Positions 36,162 through 47,113 of a stretch of DNA of 64,000 nt are shown here, in pieces. Both the position numbers and the translations under genes were made by a program. Origin of the DNA: Ananas comosus (Eukaryota; Streptophyta; Magnoliopsida; Poales; Bromeliaceae); assembly GCF_001540865.1 (NCBI RefSeq), contig NC_033626.1, positions 11,510,676 to 11,574,675 of the forward strand. The letters are read 5' to 3'. The notes beneath the pieces were generated by a model. That model did not search any database. It had not been told where the DNA came from and worked only from the letters and a program-made list of their open reading frames with translations. Positions within the stretch are counted from its first letter, which is position 1. Each line of letters begins with the position of its first letter.

Positions 36162-37705
36162 TGTTCTTCTAGAACTATTTAGTTTAATGACCAACAGTTT
36201 TTAATTAGATTGTTTCGACTACGTACAATAAATGATGACTCAAAAAGGAAATGATGATACTAATGTGAGATATAAGTTACACTATGTTTTATTGGTTTAG
36301 ATTTTTTTTTAAAAAAATTAAATCTTTTTAAACTTCTATAGTTATGATTCAGATTATCATTATCTCTACGGTGTCCTGATTTGTCCATGAATAATGTTAA
36401 GATAATAAAAAAAAAATGAATACTATTACCCGGTGGGGACCACTCAACCTTAGGGATACTACTCAACCCTGGAGAGACTGCAATCATCTTAACCGTATAA
36501 TTTTTGATCTAATAATTAAAAAGTTGAAAGTGTCAGATTCTCTATACTTCCGATAGCATAATAGTTTTACACGTATAATATTATATAATTTAAATTGAAC
36601 GAATTTTATTAAATATACCATAATTTTCTATTTAGGCGTGTTTAAGTGGGGCAGAACTTTATAGCACAATCAAGACCTTTATATACAAAATTCTACTTAC
36701 CACTTCCTAAACAGGATGACGTACCATATTGTGAGGCCAATTAGTCAATTATTGTGTCTCTTGAGAAAAGAGGGACTTTAGAGAACAGTTCATCCAGCAA
36801 ATTAAGTTTAGAACATGTTTGGTACATTTAGAACATGTTAGATTATTATATTTGAATGAAAAATAGAATGGCGAATCATCCAATTATGCTGGAATGATTA
36901 ATTGAATATTTAGAATTTTGAAAAAAAATTTTGATTAAGAAAAATGAGAGTAATAAAAAGAGAGGAGGGAAGCGTTTGTAAGAGAGTTTTGAATATTTAG
37001 CCTAGAAAGAATTAAATTCAAAATTTAAAATCTAATTAGATTTTTTCTATTTTAAAGTAAAATAACAATTCAAATTCGACTTCTGTAAAACAAATAAGAA
37101 TTATCAAAATTAGTAAATTTTATCCAAATTTTAGACTTTTAAATAGTTGCGCTAAGCAAGTCCTTATATAAAAGCTTTAGCTTCAAGTGAATTAAAATGT
37201 AAACTATGGATGAGATTTTGAACCACAGAGCAGTTGAGTAGATAGACAACTTTATTACTTTCTCTTTTTTGTGCACTCTTTACCTAATCCGGATTTATTT
37301 ATGGAATTAACTGGTCTCAAGAAGTTTAGTTTGTACTTTGTAGCAACCAAACATAAAGAAACTAAAAATTAATTTATCTCAAACAAATTCTCAAACACCT
37401 TGCATATATGCTCAATATGCAGGTGCCCAAGAGAGTCATTTTCAAAAAAAGTTTCCTATAATCCAAAAGTGATAGTTTCATTTTAAATTTGTTCCAATTT
37501 TCAAATTTAGTTCTCAAAATTTTGCTAGTCTCCACTCTCCACTTAAAAGTAATTGCAAAACACTACGCAACGTAATGTAACCGGAATTTAATTTCATCCA
37601 ACGAATGAAAGAATTACACAAACTACTCTTTTACAATATACTCGCTATAAAATACTATAATAATAGATATAATCCAACAAAAATATTTCCTCCCCGTATC
37701 CCCCC
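36162..37705. other. gene-free 3' flank of the fourth EXO-like gene
   Basis: AT-rich DNA. At 36420-36580 phrases such as GGGGACCACTCAACCTTAGG and TTCCGATAGCATAATAGTT belong to the ACTATC/GTACC MITE class. No gene is supported. Confidence 0.4.
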
Positions 37706-37710
37706 AAATC

Positions 37711-38637
37711 CTACGCCAAGGTGGAGCACGTAGACGTTGACGGGTCAAACAGCGCGGGGACGAGATACTTCCTCCCGTGGGCCCCATTCGCGTTGTAGCT
37801 GGCCCCCGTGGTGGGGTCCACCAAGAGGTCCCCAGCGTAACCCGGGTACGCGCCCTTCCCGTACACCCCCGTACACGCCGTCGCGGCCTCTAACGGAGCC
37901 TCTGCGGGTCCCTGGTAGTACCCGTTACGGAACGGGTTCGTCACCGTCCCAGCCAACATGCTCGCGAGGTTGATCACCATGCCGTCGATGCCGACGTCGC
38001 CGTTAGGCGCCGTCAACGGGCCGTAGACGGGCTGGTGGAAGGGCCACGCGCACTGGCCCGGGCACTGGACCGCCGAGTTCCCGACCCAGATGTACGCGAA
38101 CCGGCCCGCTCTGGACCGGGGCGACGAGCCGTGGGACCCGCACCGGCTCATGCAGAAGCCCTCGACCGCCACGTCATCGGCGGTGAGGACCACGTTGATG
38201 GCGCGCCGCGGAGCTCCGCGGCGCACGAGCTCGACGAGCTGCGGCTCGGCGAGCGAGCGCCCGAGCGAGCACGACTCGTCCAGGACCTGCGCCCCGAGGG
38301 TGAGCGCGGGGAACCTGGCCTTCGACTGGGCGTAGTACTTGGCCGTGGTTTTCCACCACGCGGCGACCGAGGGCTCCGGCTGAGGAGGGGCCGCTGAGGA
38401 GAGGGAGGAGACGAAGTCGGTGAGCGTAGCGCGCTGGGAGGCGGTGAACTTACCGTACCAGATGAGGTTGATGGAGATGGGGCCCGAGAGGAGCGCGCCC
38501 TTGTGGTAGGTTAGGGCTAGGGGTTGCTCCTCCACCAGCGCGGTGAGCGTCCTCGCCCCATCGGAGAAGCGGAAGAGATCGAGAGAGGAGGAGGAGAACA
38601 CGAAGAAGCAAAAGAGAAGGAGAGGGTACGAAGCCAT
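37711..38637 (-). CDS. EXORDIUM-like protein, divergent N-half and shared C-terminus
   Basis: A 308-aa secreted PHI-1/EXORDIUM protein. The start at 38637 ([18 protein letters not shown]) is preferred to the in-frame ATG at 38901, because it gives a standard signal peptide and a TATA-like tract lies 75-85 bases upstream. Family blocks are [101 protein letters not shown] and [20 protein letters not shown]. Two oddities stand out. The usual [12 protein letters not shown] block reads GPLTAPNG, a clean loss of four residues. The last about 110 residues are almost identical to the 33 and 44 kb genes although the first half is much more divergent, as gene conversion would leave. The wording of the N-half is closest to EXO itself. 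Confidence 0.93.
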   Translation of the reverse strand: MASYPLLLFCFFVFSSSSLDLFRFSDGARTLTALVEEQPLALTYHKGALLSGPISINLIWYGKFTASQRATLTDFVSSLSSAAPPQPEPSVAAWWKTTAKYYAQSKARFPALTLGAQVLDESCSLGRSLAEPQLVELVRRGAPRRAINVVLTADDVAVEGFCMSRCGSHGSSPRSRAGRFAYIWVGNSAVQCPGQCAWPFHQPVYGPLTAPNGDVGIDGMVINLASMLAGTVTNPFRNGYYQGPAEAPLEAATACTGVYGKGAYPGYAGDLLVDPTTGASYNANGAHGRKYLVPALFDPSTSTCSTLA

Positions 38638-38711
38638 GTAGCGAGAGTAGAGGAAAGGGGACTCCGTTATGAGTGAGTGGTGGGAATGAAGAGTATTTAC
38701 CAGCGGTAGAG

Positions 38712-38722
38712 TTATATATATA
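38712..38722 (-). promoter_or_regulatory. TATA region of the 38 kb EXO-like gene
   Basis: A TATATATATAA stretch in minus sense lies 75-85 bases before the ATG at 38637. It supports that start over the upstream in-frame ATG at 38901, which lies beyond this TATA. Confidence 0.55.
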
Positions 38723-38739
38723 GATAGAGTGGGAGAGTA

Positions 38740-39250
38740 GGGCTGTGTTTTTTTTTTTTTTTTTTTTTGAGTTATTTTGAATTGAGAAGAAGCACGAGGA
38801 CGAGTGACGAAGAAGAAAAGACAAAGGTACTGGGCCCCACAAAGAGGAGCTTTTGGTGGGCCCACAAAGAGGTCACGGCGCCCGGGCCAATGAACGGTCA
38901 CATCACAGCTGGCTTTGCTTGTTGCTCGTCCAGCTACAGTGAATTCCGGACCCTTCCTTTACGAAAATACCCCTGCTTTTATACAAGTGTAAGGAAGTGA
39001 AATGCAAAATTTTATTTATTTGTATATATAAGAGCATATTGTACAAATTGTATTATTTTGATTAGGATATAAATTTTGTGGTCTTATCTAAAAATTCTAA
39101 AGATATAATATTTTTATATTTATTTCGATTCTCATACAACACAGTACATAAGGATGGGGAATTGGGCTAGGGGTATTTTGGGTACGAGGAGAAAAGGTGG
39201 TCCGCTTCTCGAGGGGCCAATTAAATGAGGGGAGAGAAAATCCGAACGTT
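38740..39250. other. promoter-side intergenic DNA
   Basis: Holds a poly-T run (38750-38769) and a GC-richer patch at 38830-38960 with GGGCCC/GGGCCCA and a CCAAT (38886), plausible promoter material of the minus-strand gene. No coding signal is supported. Confidence 0.35.
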
Positions 39251-39440
39251 GGAAAAATTCTAGAATGCAACGGGTATATTAGTGACGTGGCGTAACAAAC
39301 CAATCAAATTAATCCTTTTAAGAATATATGTCCCGTCATGATTGTAAAAAAGTATTTTTATTGTACTTTTGTTTGAAAAGAAGGAATGTGATTGGCTTGT
39401 TATTGATGACGTGGTACAAGTGTGACAGTGTAGAATTCCT
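39251..39440. mobile_element. Mutator-like MITE, family E copy 2
   Basis: A 190-bp element from GGAAAAATTCTAGAATGCAA to GTGTAGAATTCCT with a perfect 9-bp target duplication CCGAACGTT (39242-39250, 39441-39449). It is full-length similar to 6513-6703. The 9-bp duplication indicates Mutator affinity. There is no ORF. Confidence 0.8.
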
Positions 39441-39704
39441 CCGAACGTTGGGGGGAGAGGGGCAGAATGGGAAGACAGGCTGGAAATTTTGAAATCTGAC
39501 GTGGAAAGTGTTGGCGGGGAGTGGGGAAATGACAGCTGTGATGGGGACCACCTCGGGTCGTGTTAGGTTTACGGAGGCGCGCGCGTAGGCGCCAGCTCGT
39601 TAATGCAATTTATTGCCCGCACGCTGTGCGCCACGTCATCCGTGCACCAGAGAGGCAACTACGTCGCTGGTCTCCTAAACTTTACCAAAATTTTTTTTTT
39701 TATA

Positions 39705-40054
39705 GAAAAAACTTCAAAAAACTCCCAGTAGTTTCGTAGATTCTCACTTTGCCCCTCTGTGATTTAAAATATATCAAATTGCCTTCCTGTGGTTTCATTT
39801 TTATTTTTTCGGTAGCTTTTTCGTTAATATTTCATTAAATTATATATAAAAAGCTTCAGATACCCATCTAGATTTATCAAATATTCACTTTAGTACGCTT
39901 TAATTTTAACTTTATCACTGATTTAAAAAAAAATAATGAAATTGATAAGAAAAAGAAAAAAAGGAAACCATAGGGGATAAATTGATACATTTTAAACCAC
40001 AGGGGGGCAAAGTGCGAATCTACGAAATCATAGGAGGGTTTTTGAAGTTTTTCC
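39705..40054. mobile_element. palindromic Mutator-like MITE, copy M2
   Basis: It has the same arms (GAAAAAACTTCAAAAAACTC; right end GAAGTTTTTCC) and core as M1. A TTTTTTTATA duplication of 9-10 bp flanks it. It shows more substitutions (GTAGTTTCGTAGATTCTCAC) than M4/M5, so it is probably older. Confidence 0.75.
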
Positions 40055-40392
40055 TTTTTTTATATCTAGATTCCTTATTTTTTATTTTAAATTTTAATTA
40101 CTATTTTTGTTACCAAAATATTATTAATTCTAATGACGTTATAATTATTTTAGCACTAAGTAATATACACAAAGTTAATATCACATCGATGTCAAATCTT
40201 AACTAAGTTTGGTATTTATCAGAATTATGTATTTAGTTTGATTAAAAATATTAATAGCATTTTTATAGCATAAGATTTTATTTAAATAAATAATACAAAA
40301 TAGAAATCTAAATGTAATGTTTTATTTTTTCTATTTCAACAATTCGATAAAGAATGAAAAGGTGAACCAAAAACATTATAAAAAAAAAAAAA

Positions 40393-40791
40393 GAAAAAAC
40401 TTCAAATACTCCCCATGTGGTTTCATTTTTTCTCACTTTAGTATTATATGGTTTAAAGTGTATCAAGTTAGTATTTTATGGTTTTACACTTTTTCACTTT
40501 AGTACCCTGTGATTTTAAGTGTATCAATTTAGTACCCCTAGTTTCACACTTTCTCGCTTTAGTATTCTGTGGTTTCACACTTTCTCACTTTAGTACACTT
40601 GGTTTAGAAACCACAGGGTACTAACTTAATACAAAAATAAAATCGTAGGGTTGTAACTTGATACATTTTAAATCATAGAGTACTAAAGTGAGAAAGTGTG
40701 AAACCACAGGATACTAACTTGATGCACTTTAAATTATAGAGTACTAAAATGAAAAAGTACAAAATTATAGGGGATTTTTTTGAAGTTTTTC
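40393..40791. mobile_element. palindromic MITE variant, copy M3 with repeated arm units
   Basis: It has the same terminal GAAAAAACTTCAAATACTCC / GAAGTTTTTC, but the arms carry several tandem units of CTTTAGTACCCTGTGRTTT-TAARTGTATCAATTTAGT-type sequence. The usual core (CTGAAGTTTTTTGTATATAA) is absent. The flanks are poly-A on both sides, so the target duplication cannot be proven. Confidence 0.65.
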
Positions 40792-41055
40792 AAAAAAAAA
40801 AAAAAAGCCAAACTCAGTGGATTGCTTTCCTGGTGCACCAGGTGCAAGAAATAACTTTTCCAGCAGGGGTAGCTACACCTGGGATCCCATTCGTACGACC
40901 TCCACCTCACATTCAACTCGTGAGGCATAATCGGGGCATCGCTTTTGGTAGCTTTTCTCTTTATTATGGTACTACCATGACTCAGAAAACGAAAAAAAGA
41001 GAAAATTGTAAGAATTGAAAGGAAAAAACTACACTCTATATTTGAATTTTTTAAA

Positions 41056-41411
41056 GAAAAAACTTCAAAAAACCCCCCTGTGGTTTCGTGCATTCTCACT
41101 TTGCTACCCTGTGGTTTAAAACGTATCAATTTACCCCCATGTGGTTTCATTTTTATCTTTTCGGAAGCTTTTTCGTTAATATTTCGTTAAATTATATACA
41201 AAAAACTTCAGATAACCATCTATATTTATCGAATAGTCACTTTAGTATCCTTTAATTTTAACTTTGTCACTGATTTAAAAAATAATAATAATAAAATTGA
41301 TAACAAAAAGATAAAAACGAAACCACATGGGGGCAAATTGATACGTTTTAAACCACAGGGTAGCAAAGTGAGAATGCACGAAACCACAGGGGGGGTTTGT
41401 GAAGTTTTCCC
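41056..41411. mobile_element. palindromic Mutator-like MITE, copy M4
   Basis: Near-perfect inverted arms and a perfect 9-bp target duplication TTTTTTAAA (41047-41055, 41412-41420). It is almost the same as M5 over the full length, suggesting recent activity. Confidence 0.85.
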
Positions 41412-41419
41412 TTTTTTAA

Positions 41420-43800
41420 ATTATCATATTTTTTTCTACAATTTAATTTGAGAGACTGAATATTTCATATTTTGTTGACGCAATAATAATATAATATCTT
41501 AATAATTAAAACATTATTTATTATAACACTGCCACATTACTATCAAATTAGAAATATATCATTGTTTAACTAATTATTAAATTGATCTGTCAGAGTTAAT
41601 TATAATAATTTTAAAAAATTGAGTCAAAAATTAAATTAAATTTTGAAGATCAAAATTTCATGCTCCCCATATTTTGAGGACCGAGAGTATTATTTAGCCT
41701 AATTAAAAGTTAGAACACTTTGACTGATGGATTATAAGGTTGGATATTTAGTTCACTCAATGACAATTTGGGGGACTATTTACATAACCACAAGTTTGAC
41801 TAGTTTCATAACTTTTTCACATCTGTTACTCTTTTGTGGAGAATGATGCAATGACGAATATTTTTGGGTACCTAAGTTGAAATTTGTGGATCTGATCACG
41901 AAACCCTCTCTATATTAATCGCAGATTATATTTTTTAAAAAATGTTAAGGCTAGATTTTGCATTTTCTAAAAGAAGGTGTAGAGAATCAAACTCTGATCT
42001 CTTAATTGAAGATTCAGAATACCCCGAACTTAATCATCATCTAAGTAGCTTACTAGAATTAATACAGTGGTTATGTGGGGTATGAGTTCACTTCAGTGAA
42101 AATCTCCCTATGCGATAAGGATAGAGTGGGAGCAAATTTTGTTTATAAAATGTCCGAAAAAAAAAGAAAAATCATCGCAATCAAAGGGCATCCAAATTTA
42201 AACCTACCTAAACTGAATCTCACATCTAGCTTAATTTTAACACTAAAATAAACAACTGTCTAGAGCTAAGATGCGCGATTTTCTTAATTATACTCTCTCA
42301 CTGCACTCTATGTCTAGTAGTGTTGGAAAATAAATGAAAGGGTTCAATTATTAATTAGGGTCTTAAAATAATCTTGTTGTTAATTAAGCACTAGCGAAGC
42401 AGGGATTAGCTCGAAAAAAATGTTTTCACTGGAGTGGGAGCAAATTGAAGTTGAATTAACACCACTTGAAATTTTTTAATAAGCACTAATTGATCATGAT
42501 AATGGGTGTCAAAACAATGTTGAAAACATTGTTAGATTCTTGATGTTGGCTGGTTCTTGAATAAAGATATTAATCAGACAAAAGGATGGCATTAGGTACT
42601 TCAATAATTGTACTATTACTGTAGCTCATTATTGTTCTTAATTATTTAGCATAAAAAAGAAAGCACATTTTTTTGATGCAACCAATGCATTTCCTCTCAA
42701 GAATGCTCGGTAAAATTGTTTGTGCACTCTTCCCTTGTTTCATAAATTTACTGTTGTTTGATAACAAATTAGTTTCGCAGATCATGATATTAATTTAGCG
42801 TTGCAGAACTCAAAGATTAAGAGCAAAATTAACTTTAATACTATGCTATCTAAAAACATCAGTCCGGTAAAAAATATTTTAGAAACATGTTTAACATGTT
42901 TATTTCAGATTCACTTAATGCCAACAAATGCAAAGAAATTCACGAGTTACAATTGAACAAAGTTTAAAGATTTTAGAAATCTATCAAAACAAATTGAAAC
43001 TACTTGTTGTAATTATTTGGTCCACGATATGATTTCTTGAGTTATTGACATTTTTAAAAAATTGGACCAATAATAGTTGAAGAAAGTAAAATTTCAAGTA
43101 TCTGATCAAATTATTTCAAGAGGCGGAATGTAATACCTGTGTGACAACATATCCTGCCGTCTCAAACAAATAGTTTAAGAAATTCTTCTCACATAATTTT
43201 TGTCCTAAATCCTTGGGCCAGGGGAGCAAGAACACGTCCAGCAGGGACGGCTACGATATTTGAGAACAAATCTAAATCTTTAGCGTTATTTGCAGAAAAG
43301 GATCTGCAACCCTTCTCAAAACTGCGCCACCCCACGTTCTTATTCTATCTATCCTTTTTTTAGTAGTCTCTGATACCAACCCAGGAGTGTTCTTTTGCTA
43401 ATCCTACTTAGCAAGCTTATTGTTGTGTGGGTGCGAGAAAATTAGCATCTTAATTAACTTAGTCCAACCACAACCCAATCTCCTCACATACCAATAATGG
43501 AGAAGTGCGAAGAGGAGATAAACCTGTGTCCACTGTTGTTTTTGTCACTCTGATGTATATATAGATCATAATAGGTTGTTTTTTTTAATTCATTATTAAA
43601 GCCATCTCTTTTTGAAAAAAAATAAATTAATAAGAAGAGCGATATTTTGTATCAATAAATAAAAATGTCGATGTAAAACCAACCTCGATTCCATCTCTAA
43701 GGTAATTCTCACGCCAATCTTAAAGTAAGAAAGAAAAAAGATATTACTAATATAAATTAGTTTCACTCACTTATCTAGAAGGTTAAATAGGTTAAATTAC
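41420..43800. other. gene-free intergenic DNA between divergent EXO-like genes
   Basis: 41420-41697 resembles the TAAATTGC-end MITE class (right end TTTGAGGACCGAGAGTATTA, then TTTAGCC). The remainder is AT-rich single-copy-looking sequence without coding signal. Confidence 0.4.
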
Positions 43801-43801
43801 T

Positions 43802-43836
<35 letters not shown>

Positions 43837-43867
43837 GNTTTTTTTTTTTTTTTTTTTTTTTTTTTCT
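43802..43867. repeat. (CT)n, N, and long poly-T
   Basis: A CT microsatellite runs into GGG, an N at 43838 and about 27 T. The N probably marks an unresolved low-complexity join. Confidence 0.85.
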
Positions 43868-44042
43868 TTTTGAGCTAATAACTAATCAAATGTAACTAAA
43901 ATTACAGCGACAATTCAATGTACTGTAAGAATTAAAGACCCCTGAATTTGAATCTTTTGGGCCATCACTCAATTATAGATCTCAAAAGTGTTACATATAT
44001 TACAGCTACACTATTTTCCAGCTCATGAGAACCTTCCTCTGT

Positions 44043-44048
44043 CACGTG
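44043..44048 (+). promoter_or_regulatory. G-box (CACGTG) upstream of the 44 kb EXO-like gene
   Basis: TGTCACGTGCAATCGAGAAT lies 230 bases before the TATA box. Its CACGTGC plus TCGA-GAAT spacing faintly recalls the modules at 30.6 and 34.5 kb. Function is inferred only. Confidence 0.35.
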
Positions 44049-44269
44049 CAATCGAGAATGATACTACTCCATTAATGGTCGGCGCTAATGCACCCTTTGA
44101 CTTGAAAATATATTTATTGAGGCTTACGCAGGAACCAAGCAAGCAACATACATGATCCAGCTGCCTCTTCTTAGTGTCCCTTATCAACAATATAATAATA
44201 AAAAACAAAGGAAACTTGTAGGAAGCTCCCAGTACTGCAATTAAGCCGCTTACCTGCTCACTGTTGCCC

Positions 44270-44277
44270 TATAAATA
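44270..44277 (+). promoter_or_regulatory. TATA box (TATAAATA)
   Basis: CCCTATAAATATAGG lies 102 bases upstream of the ATG at 44372. It contradicts the upstream in-frame ATG at 44264, which would precede the TATA box. Confidence 0.8.
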
Positions 44278-44371
44278 TAGGCCCTTCATTTTACTCCAAC
44301 ACATCAATATCCTCACAGCAAGCTCTCTCTCTCTCTCTCTCACTCACTTGCTCCTCCTCTTTTGCTCTCAA

Positions 44372-45322
44372 ATGGGTTCTTTTACTGCAGCAACATCAAA
44401 CCTTTTGCTATTAGCAGTAGTGATTTTTAGCCTAGTTCACTTATCAACGGGGTCTAGTAGGAAACTGAGTGCTTTAGTAGAACCACAGCCCAATCTCCTC
44501 ACGTACCACAACGGCCAAGTGCTCCGAGGAGATATCCCTGTCTCCATCTTATGGTACGGTCAATTTACTCCCACCCAAAAATCCATCATCTCCGATTTTC
44601 TCCTCTCCCTCACCTCCACCACTCAGTCCTCGCCGAACCCTTCTGTGTCCCAGTGGTGGAGCTCCATAGAACAGCTTTACTTGTCGAAGGCCGGGAAAAG
44701 TGGAGGCCCAACAACGGCCCATGTCGTGTTAGCAAGCCAAGTCTCGGATGAGGGGTGCTCTTTGGGGAAGTCCCTTACGATGGGCCAAATTTCGGAGCTC
44801 GCCGCGAAGGCCCAGCCCAAGAAGGGAGGAGTTGGGCTGGTTTTCACGGCCCAGGACGTGGCGGTCGAGGGGTTCTGCATGAGCCGGTGTGGGCTCCACG
44901 GCTCGGACCCGAGAACCGGGTCGGCGTACGTCTGGGTCGGGAACTCGGCGACCCAGTGCCCGGGCCAGTGCGCGTGGCCCTTCCACCAGCCCACCTACGG
45001 CCCACAGACCCCGCCGCTAACGGCGCCTAACGGCGACGTCGGCGTCGACGGCATGGTGATCAACCTCGCGAGCATGTTGGCCGGGGCCGTTACGAATCCG
45101 TTCGGGGACGGGTTCTTCCAGGGGCCCAAGGAGGCGCCGTTAGAGGCCGCGACGGCGTGCGCGGGTGTTTATGGGAAAGGGGCGTATCCGGGGTACGCTG
45201 GGGACCTGCAGGTGGAACCCACCACGGGTGCGAGCTACAACGGCAATGGGGCCCACGGGAGGAAGTACCTGCTCCCCGCGCTGTTTGACCCGTCCACGTC
45301 CACTTGCTCCACGCTGGTGTGA
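44372..45322 (+). CDS. EXORDIUM-like (PHI-1 family) protein, intronless
   Basis: A 316-aa secreted protein, the plus-strand sister of the 28 and 33 kb genes. The start at 44372 (MGSFTAATSNLLLLAVVIFS) is chosen over 44264 because a TATAAATA at 44270 and a (CT)n leader (44323-44341) lie between the two. The signal peptide ends near HLSTGS. The mature part starts [20 protein letters not shown] and carries [60 protein letters not shown] and [20 protein letters not shown]. By eye it differs from the 33 kb protein at about eleven mature residues, notably GDLQVEPTTG where the others have [10 protein letters not shown]. The inverted orientation relative to its sisters implies an inversion or inverted duplication. 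The gene is intact. Confidence 0.95.
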   Translation: MGSFTAATSNLLLLAVVIFSLVHLSTGSSRKLSALVEPQPNLLTYHNGQVLRGDIPVSILWYGQFTPTQKSIISDFLLSLTSTTQSSPNPSVSQWWSSIEQLYLSKAGKSGGPTTAHVVLASQVSDEGCSLGKSLTMGQISELAAKAQPKKGGVGLVFTAQDVAVEGFCMSRCGLHGSDPRTGSAYVWVGNSATQCPGQCAWPFHQPTYGPQTPPLTAPNGDVGVDGMVINLASMLAGAVTNPFGDGFFQGPKEAPLEAATACAGVYGKGAYPGYAGDLQVEPTTGASYNGNGAHGRKYLLPALFDPSTSTCSTLV

Positions 45323-45966
45323 CAACCGTGCATGTGTGGGATTTATACATGTCGTATGGATGTGTATCTATCTATGTGTTAGAACCGTTCGATTCTTTGA
45401 TTCTTTTATATTGTTGTTGTACTATTAATAATATATAAATGGAGCTAAAATTTTTTTTTGATAGAAGCTACAACTTGATATTTATATATATATATATATG
45501 GGACTACATATATCAGTGGTGTTTAAACACTTTGGCCCTCTCGTTGTGGCCTCCTCTCGCACAAAGGCCTGGGCTTGCACAATATATAGGCCTAAAACTA
45601 AACTCGCAACAAGCTTGTTCGGTCATGAACCTGGCCCAGTTGAGAATTTTACAAAGCTAGTGAAGTCATAGCCACGTGCGAAAAGATTTGAGTTCCTACA
45701 ATCACAGATTCGATACAAAAGATATCTTTCGACAACTAACTATATCTAGCACAATCAGTTAAGAGTTAATTGGATAGTTAATATCTAAGATTCCAAATTC
45801 TAAAATTAATTGTTTTACAATTTTAGCCAAATTTGTTTCTAAAAAATCAACGAAATAAATAGCAAACTATTTTTTTTCTAAAAAATAAGACTGCTCATGA
45901 TCCCTATGTACTTGGTTCGATAATGAGGATACTTTGAAAGAGTTAATGTTTAATATGTTTGAGTTG
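45323..45966. other. 3' UTR and flank of the 44 kb gene
   Basis: Contains AATAATATATAAA-like weak polyadenylation signals at about 45424-45440 and a (TA)n. No further gene is seen before the LINE insertion. Confidence 0.45.
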
Positions 45967-45982
45967 AACAAATTGAAGTTCT

Positions 45983-47097
45983 CATGAATCAAGCCCTTCT
46001 GGTTAAATGGCGGTGGAAATTCCACATAGCTCCCCAGTTACAATGGAATCAGCTAGTCAGAGACCTGTACTACCGACGGCATACTCCTTTGAGGGAAGGT
46101 AAAACTTTCAGACCCTACTCTAGCTGGTGGACGGGGGTGCTGAGCCTTAACTATATCTTTTCTTGGGGAATGGCCTACAACCTAGGCAACAGGCGGGCTA
46201 TTGATTTTTGGCACGATCGGTGGTGTGGGGACAATTTGATGTTTCTTTTGTTTCCGACGGCCTACCTTATGTCTGGGGGGAAAAATTTGAAAGTCGGCGA
46301 CTGTTTTACGAGGGGAAGGTGGAACTGGTCTTTGATTGAGGGTGGCGCTGCGAGTCAGAGCCGAGGGACGAGGGCCAGTTTCGGGGAGTTAGAGGAACGA
46401 ATCTCTCAGCTCTCAGTTCGACCCACACCGGACAGGTTACTTTGGCGATGGAGTGCAGATGAACTATTCACGGTAAAATAAACCTATATGGCGTTGACGG
46501 ATGGGGGTACGAGGGACGCTCGAGCTTCTCGTGTTTGGAGACTCAAAATCCCTTTAAAGGTAAAAGTGTTATGTTGGCTGGTCCTTAAGAAGAGAACTCC
46601 TACGAGGGACAAGCTCTTCAAGAGAGGGTTGATTCAAGACCCAACCTGTGTACTTTGCGGGTCGGAAGATGAAACTGTGGATCACATGTTTTCCCAGTGC
46701 GTTTTTACCATGTTTTTATTAGTAATGGGGGTAGTGGGCGTGCAAACACAAGACCTGGGGGATGAGGTGAACCTAGTCTGGGACAGATGGTTTGTCAGGA
46801 AGAGCCTACACACGAAGAGAAACAGTCTCACTGAGTTAGTTTGCTGCTGGTGGATCGCTTGGAAAGCCAGAAATGATTTCATCTTTAGGAAAATCCAGCC
46901 GAATCCAGAAATGGCGATCCGCTACCTAAATCAGTTGGTGAAGGAGTGGGATTCACTGCTCTCAGCTGCCGTTACGTGATCTCTACCTGTACTTCTTTTT
47001 CTTTTTTTTTAGGGGCCCGAGTTGTCCCACTCTTATAGCCTAGTTCATCTTCCCATTGAATGAAGCGGGTAGCATGCTACCTTTGTCTAAAAAAAAA
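45983..47097 (+). mobile_element. 5'-truncated LINE (L1-type), copy 2, recent
   Basis: A single frame from 45984 reads MNQALLVKWRWKFHI..., the start of the region after the reverse transcriptase, then WWTGVLSL, GNRRAIDFWHDRWCG and LLWRWSADELFTVK, broken by one TAA (46479-46481). It continues in the same frame: SRVWRLKIPLKVKVLCWLVL, a zinc-binding CVLCGSEDETVDHMFSQC and WWIAWKARNDFIFRKIQ to the stop at 46979. The 3' end holds a perfect palindrome GGTAGCATGCTACC (47068-47081) and poly-A. A perfect 16-bp target duplication AACAAATTGAAGTTCT (45967-45982, 47098-47113) shows recent insertion. There is no promoter or 5' part, so it is dead on arrival. Confidence 0.92.
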
Positions 47098-47113
47098 AAC
47101 AAATTGAAGTTCT

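Noticed and set aside
38638..38901. N-terminal extension of 88 residues on the 38 kb EXO-like gene
   Set aside because: It runs through poly-Lys and low-complexity text, lies upstream of the TATA-like tract, and would bury the signal peptide.
44264..44371. N-terminal extension of 36 residues on the 44 kb EXO-like gene
   Set aside because: Begins before the TATAAATA box and covers the (CT)n leader, so it is 5' flank.
46488..46979. Separate gene starting at the ATG at 46488
   Set aside because: It is in the same frame as 45984-46478 and is the same LINE protein interrupted by one stop.
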